DNA from: Sphaerotilus uruguayifluvii
Lineage (GTDB): Bacteria > Pseudomonadota > Gammaproteobacteria > Burkholderiales > Burkholderiaceae_C
NCBI RefSeq assembly: GCF_013294065.1
Contig: NZ_JABSNM010000002.1
Coordinates: forward strand, 248,001-312,000
Direction: 5' to 3'
DNA length: 64,000 nucleotides
Position 1 is the stretch's first letter; the number at the start of each line of letters is the position of its first letter. A model generated the notes under the pieces. The model did not search any database and was not told the DNA's origin. It worked only from the letters and a program-made list of their open reading frames with translations. Below are positions 52,841-64,000 of the stretch, piece after piece. The position numbers were made by a program, and so were the translations under genes.

Positions 52841-55800
52841 TCAGCAGACCGGCGTGCCGTCGGCGACGCTCCGGGGCGCGCTGGCGCCGGCGAGGGTCGC
52901 CGTGTTCAGGGCCGGCACCGCGCCGGGCGACCAGGCCAGCAGCGCGTCGACCGGCATGGCCTCGGCGCAGAGGAAGCCCTGTGCCTGGTCGCAGCCGATG
53001 CGTCGCAGCAGCGCGAGCTGGTCGGCGGTCTCCACGCCCTCGGCGATCACCTGCAGGCCGAGCTTGTGCGCCATCACCACGACGGCCTCGCACAGTGCCT
53101 CGGTGGTGGGCTGGCGGGCGATGTCGCGCACGAAGGACTGGTCGATCTTCAGCACGTCGACGTCGAAGCGCTGCAGATAGGCCAGCGACGAGTAGCCTGT
53201 GCCGAAGTCGTCGACCGCCACGCCGATGCCCGCGTCGCGGAACATCAGCAGCGTGTCGCGCACCGCCAGGCTGCCGTTGAGCAGCAGGCCCTCGGTGATC
53301 TCGACGATCAGCGCGCTGCCGGGCAGCCCGAGGTCCTGCAGCAGGCGCAGCCAGTCCGCGAAGCCGGTGCTGCCGCGCTGGAACTGCACCGGCGACATGT
53401 TGAAGCTGACCTGGAAGGCCTCGCCATGCTGCCGGCGCAGCCCTGCGGTGTCATGCGCGACCTGCCGGAACACCCATTCGCCGATGTCGCGGATCAGGCC
53501 GGTGTCCTCGGCCACCGGGATGAAGACCGAGGGGCTGATCAGGCCCAGCTCGGGATGGCGCCAGCGCAGCAGCGCCTCGGCCTTGATCATGGCGCCGCCG
53601 CGCAGGTCGACGACCGGCTGGTAGTGCACCGCGAGCTGCTCCTGCTCCAGCGCCCGGCGCAGGTCCCGGATCAGCTGCACGCGCCGGTCGGCCTCGTCCT
53701 GCAGCTCGCGGGTGAAGAAGCGCACGCAGCCGCGGCCGGTCCGCTTGGCCAGGTACATCGCCTGGTCGGCGCGCTTGGTCAGCTCGCTGACGGTGCTGCC
53801 GTGATGCGGGTGCAGCGCGATGCCGATGCTCGCCGAGATCAGGTACTCGGCCTCCTGGACGCGGAAGGCCCGGCTCAGGCTGTCGACGATCGTCTCGGCG
53901 GTCCGGCCGGCCGCCTGCGCGTCGACCGGGTCGGTCAGCATCACCAGGAACTCGTCGCCGCCCAGGCGCGCGACCGTGTCGTCCGGGCCGATGCACTGGG
54001 CGATGCGCCGCGCCGCCTCGCCCAGCAGCAGGTCGCCGACCTCGTGGCCCTGCGAGTCGTTGACTTCCTTGAACCGGTCCAGGTCGATCACCAGCAGCCC
54101 GGTGGTCGCGCCGGGCCGGCACTGCCGCAGGCGGGCCTCGAGCTTCTGGTTGAAGCGCTGGCGGTTGGGCAGGCCGGTCAGCGCGTCGTGATGGGCCTGG
54201 TACCAGATCAGGCCGTCGGCCTTCTTCTTCTCGGTGATGTCGGCCAGCAGGTAGACGTGGCGCGATTCGGAGCCGTCGCCCGGATCGACCCGGCTGAAGG
54301 AGGCCCAGGCGACGAAGCGGCTGCCGTCGCGGCGGCGGCAGAGCAGCTCGCCGTTCCAGCGCGCGCCGCTGCGCACCTGCGCCCAGCTTTCCTCGGGGCC
54401 GGCCAGGCGCTCGGCCAGCACGAAGTCGAGCACCTCGGCCGGGTCGCGGCCGGCCACGTCGGCCTGCGTCTGCCCGGTCAGCTCGACGAAGGCCTGGTTG
54501 ACCCGGACGATGCGGTTGTCCGCCCCGGCGATCACCACCGCGTCCGAGGTGGTGGCGAACACCGTGCCGATGAGCCGGAGCTGCGCCTCGGCGAGCACGC
54601 GCGAGCTCACGTCGCGGTGCGTGCCGCGCAGGCCGAGAAAGCGGCCGTCCGGATCGTGCACCGGCTGGCAGACATGCTCGATCCAGCGCAGCGCGCCGTC
54701 GCGGCCGCGAATGCGCAGCGGCGCGGCGGCGCGCGGCGGGGTGCCGGCGCGCGCCTGGCGGATCTGCTCCTCCCAGGCCGGCAGGTCGTCCGGATGCAGC
54801 AGGCGCCGGAACAGGCCGGGATCGGCGAAGAAGTCCACCGGCGCATGCCCGGACACCTCGCGGCAGGCCGGCGACACGTACAGGAAGCTGCCGTCCGGCG
54901 CGGTCCAGTATTCCCAGTTCGGCGAATACTCGGCCAGCACCCGGTACTTCTCCTTGCTGTCGGACAGCGCCTGGTTGGCCTGCTGCAGCGCGGCCAGGCG
55001 CTGCTCGACCAGGTCCTCCAGCGATCCGCGCAGCTGGCTCAGCTCCAGGTGATGGCGGATGCGTGCGCGCACCTCGTCGATGTCGAAGGGCTTGGTGATG
55101 TAGTCGGCCGCGCCGGCGCCGAAGCCGCGCACCTTCGCCCCGGTGTCGTGGTTGACGGTGATGAAGATGACCGGCACATGGCGCAGGCCGGGCATCGCCT
55201 TCATGCGGCGGCACACCTCGTGGCCGTCCAGGCCCGGCATCACCACGTCCAGCAGCACCAGGTCCGGGGCCGGGCCGCCGGCGAGCAGGTCCAGCGCGGC
55301 CTGTCCGCCCGGCGCCACCGCGATGCGGTAGTCGGTCTGCAGCACCTCCATCAGCGCGTGCAGGTTCTCCGGCGCATCGTCGACCAGCAGCAGCAGCGGC
55401 TTGTGGCCGCGCAGCCGGGCGTCGCGTTCCCTTTCGCGCTGGCGGTGGCGCCGGCGATGGCCCTGCAGCTCCAGCTGGTTGCGCACCCGCAGCAGCAGCA
55501 GCTCGGCATTGACCGGCTTGGTGACGTAGTCGGCCGCGCCCAGGCGCAGGCCGACCGCCTCGTCGGCGCTCTCGGCCAGCGCGGTGACGAAGATGACCGG
55601 GATGTCCTGCGTGTCCGGACCGGCCTTCAGCCGGTGCAGCACCTCGTAGCCGTCCATTTCCGGCATGCGGATGTCGAGCAGGATCAGGTCCGGCCGCGGA
55701 TCGCGGCCGGCGATGTCCAGCGCGCGGGCCCCGCTGGTGGCGGCGACGACGGCGAACTCGCCGCGCAGGATGCCCAGCAGCACATGCAGGTTCTCCGCGA

Positions 55801-55860
55801 CATCGTCGACGACGAGAATGCGCGGCCGGGTCTCCGGTGCGCCGGAGCGAGGCGTGTCGT

Positions 55861-55864
<4 letters not shown>
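52841..55864 (-). CDS. REC-REC-PAS-PAS-GGDEF-EAL cyclic-di-GMP protein
   Basis: The 1007-residue cytoplasmic protein has two receiver domains (about 15-130 with LILLDIRMPEMDGYEVL; about 158-275 with LVLLDVVMPGLDGHEV), two PAS domains (about 310-425 and 435-555), a GGDEF domain (about 565-735) with an intact LGGDEFLVML, and an EAL domain (about 745-990) with AEALLRWRHPELG and DDFGTGYSSLAYLQ. Both catalytic motifs look intact, so it may make and degrade c-di-GMP. Its ATG overlaps the stop of the hybrid kinase (ATGA), so the kinase probably phosphorylates its receivers. Confidence 0.93.
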
Positions 55865-59331
<3,467 letters not shown>

Positions 59332-59355
59332 CGGCGGGCGGTTTCGGCTGCGGCG

Positions 59356-59904
59356 TCAGGACACGATGCGAGCCAGCTCGAGCAGCTTGGAGCTGATGCG
59401 CAGGCTGCTGCCCTGCGCCGCCGCGAGGTTGACTTCCATGCGGATGCGTTCGCCCTCGGTGGCGAAGCCGATCATGCCGCCGGCCTGCGCGAAGCCGTCG
59501 CGGTCGCTCACCGTCAGCACGCTCAGACCGCGCAGCTGCTGCAGAACCTCGGCCAGCCGGCGCTCGGAGCGGGCCACGTAGAGCACCTGGCAGCCGCGCA
59601 CCTCGGCCAGCGTGACCGTCGCGACCTCCAGCGCCCGGTCGCGCACCTGCTTGCCGCCGAGATCGCCCAGCAGCGCGGTGATGTCGTCGCTGCCGAGCAT
59701 GCACAGGCGCAGGCTCGGACGCGTCTCCGGCCAGTCGACGTATTTCATCGCGTGGAACACGTAGGCGGCCTTGACCCGCACCTCCTGCTCGCGCGTGTCG
59801 GCCCGCACCGCGCCGGCCAGCAGCGCCGCGCAGGCCAGCACCAGCGGCAGACCGGCGCGCGCGCGCCGCTGCGGTCGCTGCTGCCGGGCCGTCGTCGCTG
59901 CCAT
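59356..59904 (-). CDS. YfiR-like periplasmic protein (DUF4154)
   Basis: The 182-residue precursor has a signal peptide (AGLPLVLACAALLAGAVRA) and the YfiR pattern: REQEVRVKAAYVFHAMKYVDWPE near the start, LCMLGSDDITALL, CQVLYVARSE and FATEGERIRMEVNLAAAQGSSLRISSKLLELA at the end. YfiR-type proteins hold inner-membrane signalling proteins in check from the periplasm. Here the natural partner is the sensor region of the hybrid kinase encoded 24 bp downstream. Confidence 0.9.
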   Translation of the reverse strand: MAATTARQQRPQRRARAGLPLVLACAALLAGAVRADTREQEVRVKAAYVFHAMKYVDWPETRPSLRLCMLGSDDITALLGDLGGKQVRDRALEVATVTLAEVRGCQVLYVARSERRLAEVLQQLRGLSVLTVSDRDGFAQAGGMIGFATEGERIRMEVNLAAAQGSSLRISSKLLELARIVS

Positions 59905-59939
59905 GTGGGGTTCCCGCGCCTGCCGGCCGCCACCGCGGA

Positions 59940-62060
59940 TCAGAGCCGCGACTCCAGGCCGAGGAAGGCGCTGAAGCCGGGGTTGCGGAACGAGAACGGC
60001 ATCGCGTAGCGGCGGTCGGTCAGGTTGTTCAGGTCCAGCGTCAGCCGCGCGCCGTCGAGGCTGCCCTCGGTGGCCAGCGGCATCTGCAGGCGCGCGCCGA
60101 TCGTGGCGAAGCGGCCGTAGGTCTGGCGCGTGCCCAGCGAGCTGCTGTCGTGATAGCGGTCGATCCACTGCGCATGCATCGAGAGCTGCAGCCGCTCGCC
60201 CAGCAGGGTGCGCACGCCGGCGTTGACGATCAGGCGCGGCACGAAGGGAATCTGTGCGCCGTCCTGGTCCGGATCGTCCGGCTGGCTGACCCGCGTGCGG
60301 ATCAGCGTCATGTTCGAGAACAGCTGCGTGGCGGCCGAGATCCGCTGGCGCAGGTCGAGCTCGAGGCCGCGCGCCGAGGCCTGGCCGGCGTTGACCGAGC
60401 CGACCTGCGAGGGCAGGGTGCTGACCACGTTGGTGACGATCATGTTCCTGACGCGGTTCAGGAACAGCCGCACGTCCAGTGTCAGATCGCGCGAGATCGC
60501 CCAGTCCAGTCCGACGTCGCTGCCGATGCCCGATTCCGGCTTCAGCGCCGGGTTGCCGATCTGGCCGCTGAGCGCCGCGCCCGCCGCGACCGTGCCGCCG
60601 ACCTGCTTGGCCGTCGGCGTCGAGAAGCTCGAGCCGGCGTTGGCGTAGACGCCCAGGCCCTGGCCGGCGTCATGGCGCAGTCCCAGGCTCCAGAGATTGC
60701 GCTGCCAGCGCGCCTGCTCGTACTGCGGCTTCTGGCCGCCGAGCAGGTGGTGCTGGCTGGAGATGCGGTTGTGGCGCACGCCGGCGCGCAGCGTCCAGTG
60801 CTCGAGCTGCAGCTTCTCCTGCACGAAGAGCGCGGTCTCGGCCGATTCGGCCTCGTTCTGCGGCGAGCTGAAGCCGGCCGGCGAGCTCAGCCGGGTGTCG
60901 TAGGCGACCTGCTGCCGGTCCAGGCCCAGGGTCAGCAGCGATTCGCCGAGGTGGCGGTGACTGAAGCTCAGGTCGGCCAGATCGACGCGCTGGCGGGTGC
61001 GCTCGACATTGACCAGCGCCAGGCTGTCGGGATAGGCGTCGTTCTGGAAGGTGCGCACCGCGTCGCGGCGGCCGAGCTTGAACTGCAGGTCCCAGTCCGG
61101 CGCGAAGGTGTTGCGGTACGACAGGTTCAGCATGTCGTAGCGGTGCTGCAGGTCGCGGAAGGGTCGGCCCTGGTTGCCGTCGTCGTCGCTGTGCTGCCAG
61201 AAGAGCGAGACCGCGTGGTCGGCGCGCCCGAAGGCCTGGCGCAGATTCAGGAACAGGCGGCCCTTGCGGTAGCCGGCGGACCCGACGGTGTCCAGCCAGG
61301 AGCCGGGGTCGCCGGTCCGTGGGGCGTCGGAGCGCTCCTGGTCGACGCCGATCATGCCCTCCAGGCTGCCGATCCGGCCCTGGCCGAAGGCGCCGGCCCG
61401 CAGGGTGCCGTAGCTGCCCGCGCCCAGCGTGAACCGGGCCGACGGCGGGCCGCCAGGGCGCTTGAGCACCAGATTGGTCGTGCCGGCCAGCGGGGTCTGG
61501 CTGCCGAGGAAGTCCTGCGACAGGTAGCTCGAGTACAGCACCGACGCCGGTCCCTTCTGGACCTCGATGCGCTCGAACGCGTCCGGGGAGAGCACGGCGG
61601 CCAGCACCATCGAGTCGATCGGCACGCCGTCGAGCAGATAGCTGTTGTAGCGGGCGCCGAGGCCGCCGTGCGAGCCCCAGTTCGGGTATTCGCGCGACAG
61701 CACGTTGACGAACTGGCCCGAGGTGTAGCGCATCAGCTCGGACAGGTTGCCGTTCTCGAGCGCAACCGCCTGCAGCGCCTCTTGCTTCAGCACCAGGTAG
61801 TGCTGCGTGACCCGGCTCGACATCTGTTCGCGCTTGGCGTCGGTCACGATCATCTCGGCGAGCTGCTGCAGCGAGGTCGACTCGACGAAGACGCTGAAGG
61901 GCACGTCGGCGGCCTCGGTCTCCAGCGGCTCGGCGTCCGCGTTCCCGGCGGCGCCGAGGCCGCCGAGCACCAGCAGCGTGCCGGTCAGCGCCGTGCGGCG
62001 CCCGCGCCGAGGGCTGCGCGGCCCGTCACCGGTGTGCGAGGCATGGCGTGGGCGTCTCAT
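59940..62060 (-). CDS. TonB-dependent outer-membrane receptor
   Basis: The 706-residue receptor has an N-terminal leader with a signal peptide-like stretch (LTGTLLVLGGLGAAGNADA), a plug domain (about 75-200; YNSYLLDGVPIDSMVL, FERIEVQKGPASVLY), and a beta-barrel ending in FLGLESRL with the usual C-terminal pattern. The substrate is unknown. It is the first gene of the four-gene signalling operon; yfiR starts 35 bp later. An AT-rich promoter region precedes it. Confidence 0.9.
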   Translation of the reverse strand: MRRPRHASHTGDGPRSPRRGRRTALTGTLLVLGGLGAAGNADAEPLETEAADVPFSVFVESTSLQQLAEMIVTDAKREQMSSRVTQHYLVLKQEALQAVALENGNLSELMRYTSGQFVNVLSREYPNWGSHGGLGARYNSYLLDGVPIDSMVLAAVLSPDAFERIEVQKGPASVLYSSYLSQDFLGSQTPLAGTTNLVLKRPGGPPSARFTLGAGSYGTLRAGAFGQGRIGSLEGMIGVDQERSDAPRTGDPGSWLDTVGSAGYRKGRLFLNLRQAFGRADHAVSLFWQHSDDDGNQGRPFRDLQHRYDMLNLSYRNTFAPDWDLQFKLGRRDAVRTFQNDAYPDSLALVNVERTRQRVDLADLSFSHRHLGESLLTLGLDRQQVAYDTRLSSPAGFSSPQNEAESAETALFVQEKLQLEHWTLRAGVRHNRISSQHHLLGGQKPQYEQARWQRNLWSLGLRHDAGQGLGVYANAGSSFSTPTAKQVGGTVAAGAALSGQIGNPALKPESGIGSDVGLDWAISRDLTLDVRLFLNRVRNMIVTNVVSTLPSQVGSVNAGQASARGLELDLRQRISAATQLFSNMTLIRTRVSQPDDPDQDGAQIPFVPRLIVNAGVRTLLGERLQLSMHAQWIDRYHDSSSLGTRQTYGRFATIGARLQMPLATEGSLDGARLTLDLNNLTDRRYAMPFSFRNPGFSAFLGLESRL

Positions 62061-62100
62061 TCATGTCCTCGTGGCGGGGCGGGCGGAAGCCGGACTGTTC

Positions 62101-62152
62101 TTCAATTCATTGAAATGATCGTTTCGATTCTATCAAAATTTATATTTTAAGA
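62101..62152 (-). promoter_or_regulatory. AT-rich promoter region of the TonB-receptor operon
   Basis: A 52-bp AT-rich stretch contrasts with the genome. It contains TTCAAT-TC-ATTGAA (62101-62114) and, on the minus strand, TTGATA and TAGAAT hexamers. A Fur-like reading is weak. The stretch separates the divergent-ended PrpF gene from the receptor gene. Confidence 0.35.
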
Positions 62153-62191
62153 TGAGCCGCCGGCTTCGACCGTTGGCGGGATGAGCCTGCC

Positions 62192-63370
62192 TCATCTCGG
62201 GGGCGGCACCCGCACCCAGCCCTCCATCAGCCGCCGCGCCGAGCGGCTCATCGACACCGCCTCGATGTGCCAGCCGCCGCAGGCGTTCCGGGCGATGCGC
62301 GCGCCGACCTCGAGCGTGCCCGAAGGGTGGCCGAAGCGCACCCGGCCGTCGGCGCGCAGCGGCGCGATCCTGCTGACGACCGTGCCGGGCACGGCGGCCG
62401 CCGCGGCGATCGCGACCGCGCCGGTGCCGGTCATCGCGTGGTGCAGCCGGCCCATCGAGAAGATGCGCACCAGCAGGTCCGCCTCGGTCGGCCCGAGCAG
62501 GCGCCCGTCGGCGACGCGGTGCGGCTGCGGCGGCGCGACGAAGGCCAGCTTGGGCGAGTGCGGGCGCGTCTCGCTGGCTTCGGCGGCGCTGGCGGCCAGG
62601 CCCATCGCCACCGCGCCGTGCGCGCGCAGCGCCTCGGCGCGGGCCAGCAGGTCCGGGCGGGCATCGACCGCGGCCGGCAGCTCGGTGCCGCTCAGGCCGA
62701 GCGCGGCCGCGTCGACGAAGATCGTCGGGTTGCCGGCGTCGATCAGCGTCGCCTCGACGGGATCGAGGCCGGGCACGTCCAGCCGGGTCAGCGTCCGGCC
62801 GTCGGGCAGCAGGCGTCCGTCCGCTCCGGCGCCGGGATCGAGAAAGTCCAGCCGGATCTCGGCGGCCGGGAAGGTCACGCCGTCGAGCTCGAAGTCGCCG
62901 GTCTCGAGCACCTCGCCGCCGAGCATCGGCACCTGCGCGACGATGCGCCGGCCGATGTTGGCCTGCCAGATGCGCACCGTGGCCAGGCCGTCGGCCGGCG
63001 CCGCCACCTGCCCGGACGAGATTGCGAACGGACCGACCGCGGCGCTCAGGTTGCCGCAGTTGCCCGACCAGTCGATCACCGGCCGGTCGACCGCGACGGC
63101 GCCGAACAGGTAGTCGACGTCGCAGTCCGGCCGGCTCGGCGGCGCGATGATCGCCACCTTGCTGGTGCTGGAGGTCGCGCCGCCCAGGCCGTCGATCTGG
63201 CGGCCGTAGCGGTCCGGGCTGCCGATCACCCGCAGCAGCAGCCGGTCGCGCTCGGCCGGGTCGGCCGGCAGGTCCTCGGCGAGAAAGAACACGCCCTTGC
63301 TGGTGCCGCCGCGCATCAGCACCGCCGGGATGCGCTGCTGGCGCCGGGCGAGCAGGAGGTCCGCGGCCAT
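62192..63370 (-). CDS. PrpF-family isomerase (2-methylaconitate or related)
   Basis: The 392-residue protein matches the PrpF family: RIPAVLMRGGTSKGVFFLAEDLP at about 13-35, DGLGGATSSTSKVAII, DWSGNCGNLSAAVGPFAI (active-site Cys loop) and MTGTGAVAIAAAAAVPGT. PrpF isomerises 2-methylaconitate; other members act on aconitate-like or oxalomesaconate substrates. No prp genes are adjacent, so the substrate is open. The start overlaps the end of the upstream methyltransferase (TGATG). Confidence 0.88.
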   Translation of the reverse strand: MAADLLLARRQQRIPAVLMRGGTSKGVFFLAEDLPADPAERDRLLLRVIGSPDRYGRQIDGLGGATSSTSKVAIIAPPSRPDCDVDYLFGAVAVDRPVIDWSGNCGNLSAAVGPFAISSGQVAAPADGLATVRIWQANIGRRIVAQVPMLGGEVLETGDFELDGVTFPAAEIRLDFLDPGAGADGRLLPDGRTLTRLDVPGLDPVEATLIDAGNPTIFVDAAALGLSGTELPAAVDARPDLLARAEALRAHGAVAMGLAASAAEASETRPHSPKLAFVAPPQPHRVADGRLLGPTEADLLVRIFSMGRLHHAMTGTGAVAIAAAAAVPGTVVSRIAPLRADGRVRFGHPSGTLEVGARIARNACGGWHIEAVSMSRSARRLMEGWVRVPPPR

Positions 63371-64000
63371 CACGCGGCCTGCTCGCGCCGGAAGCGCAGG
63401 ACCTTGAGCGAGCGCTCGTCGGAGATGTCGCCGAAGGCGGCCGGGTTGGCCAGCCGCTCGACGAAGCCGATGCCCGGCGCCTCGTCGCGCACCAGGTCGA
63501 GCAGGAAGTCCGGGCCGAGCGAGGGCGCGTTCAGGCACAGCAGCGCCTGGCCGCCGGGCGCGAGCAGGTCGGGCAGGCGGCGCACCAGCCTCGCGTAGTC
63601 CTTGGTCGCGACGAAGCTGCCCTTCTGGTAGCTCGGCGGGTCCATGATGACCAGGTCGTAGGGGCCGCCGCGGGTCAGCTTGCCCCAGGAATTGAAGATG
63701 TCGTGCGGCAGGAAGCTCGCGCCGTGCAGGCCGTTGAGCTCGTGGTTGCGCTGGCCGTCGGCGAGCGCGCCGCGCGCCATGTCGACGTTGACGACCGAGG
63801 CCGCGCCCCCCTGCAGCGCCGCCACCGAGAAGGCGCAGCTGTAGGCGAACAGGTTCAGCACCCGCCCGCCGGGGCGTTCGGCCGCCCAGCGGCGCACCCA
63901 GCGCCGGCCCTCGGCCATGTCGAGGAACAGGCCGTGGTTCATGCCGCGCGGCAGGTGAACGACAAAGCGCGCGCCGTCCTCCTCGACCACATGCGGCTCG
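63370..64000 (-). CDS. RlmI-like SAM-dependent methyltransferase (5' end outside window)
   Basis: The visible 209 residues form a Rossmann methyltransferase: RVLNLFAYSCAFSVAALQGGA is the SAM-binding motif, DLVIMDPPSYQKGSF the catalytic NPPY-type loop. It resembles the C-terminal catalytic domain of RlmI/RlmK-type 23S rRNA methyltransferases. The frame is open to the window edge with no clear start (codons before V63990 read Glu-Pro-His), so the N-terminus lies beyond. It overlaps prpF by one base. Confidence 0.8.
   Translation of the reverse strand, partial: EPHVVEEDGARFVVHLPRGMNHGLFLDMAEGRRWVRRWAAERPGGRVLNLFAYSCAFSVAALQGGAASVVNVDMARGALADGQRNHELNGLHGASFLPHDIFNSWGKLTRGGPYDLVIMDPPSYQKGSFVATKDYARLVRRLPDLLAPGGQALLCLNAPSLGPDFLLDLVRDEAPGIGFVERLANPAAFGDISDERSLKVLRFRREQAA

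Noticed and set aside
62101-62152. Fur box upstream of the TonB receptor
   Set aside because: Only partial resemblance to GATAATGATAATC-type sequence; kept as an AT-rich promoter region without naming a regulator.

Overview
This 64 kb window is uniformly GC-rich apart from a short AT-richer insert near 20.5-22.4 kb. Gene content points to a denitrifying betaproteobacterium, most likely of the order Burkholderiales: a chromosome-2/megaplasmid type Rep-ParA-ParB set, a cd1-type nitrite reductase operon, a periplasmic nitrate reductase, a cytochrome-c type nitric oxide reductase, a PhnD-like selenium locus, and a PrpF protein. The genus cannot be fixed from this sequence alone. The left end looks like the replication and partition region of a secondary replicon (chromid or megaplasmid): a Rep initiator cut by the window edge (minus strand), an iteron-bearing intergenic region, parA, parB, two parS-like palindromes, and a 36-bp dyad made of two back-to-back iteron copies.

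From 3.6 to 37 kb there is an almost continuous denitrification island. A minus-strand operon starts with a DNR/NnrR-type Crp-Fnr regulator. It continues through the complete cytochrome c maturation set (ccmABCDEFGHI), a 2[4Fe-4S] ferredoxin and a YdjA-like nitroreductase. Divergent from it are nirS-nirM (cytochrome cd1 nitrite reductase and its c551 donor) and then nirC-nirF-nirDL-nirG-nirH-nirJ (heme d1 biosynthesis). Two cargo modules are wedged between nirJ and nirN: a TacAT-type toxin-antitoxin pair, and an AT-richer pair consisting of an unrecognised 213-aa protein and an HTH/ImmA-IrrE metallopeptidase. After nirN, convergent minus-strand operons encode norCBQ, a polyferredoxin and norD, then nnrS, napC, napB, napH, napG, napA and napD. 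Five near-identical dyads TTGAA-N4-TTCAA (one with a C at the first base) lie before nirS, nirC, nirN, norC and napA. Two related CTGAC-NCAG-GTCAA dyads lie before dnr and napD. Together they suggest a two-tier regulatory cascade. The window encodes nitrate to N2O; nosZ and nirE are not here.

From 37 to 43 kb is a selenium locus: mnmH/selU (tRNA 2-selenouridine synthase), a PhnC/PhnE/PhnD-like ABC transporter with a fused double permease, selD, and a small rhodanese. Then come a secreted DUF3299-like protein, a large PhoA-type alkaline phosphatase, a feruloyl-CoA-synthase-like acyl-CoA ligase with a divergent TetR regulator, and a truncated KdpD/KdpE-like two-component system next to the potassium transporter gene kup.

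From 52.8 to 62 kb a compact minus-strand operon encodes a TonB-dependent receptor, a YfiR-like periplasmic protein, a hybrid sensor kinase (HAMP-PAS-HisKA-HATPase-REC-REC-Hpt) and a REC-REC-PAS-PAS-GGDEF-EAL protein. This looks like an envelope-to-cyclic-di-GMP signalling module. The right end holds a PrpF-family isomerase and a methyltransferase cut by the window edge. No rRNA, tRNA, CRISPR array or insertion sequence was recognised.
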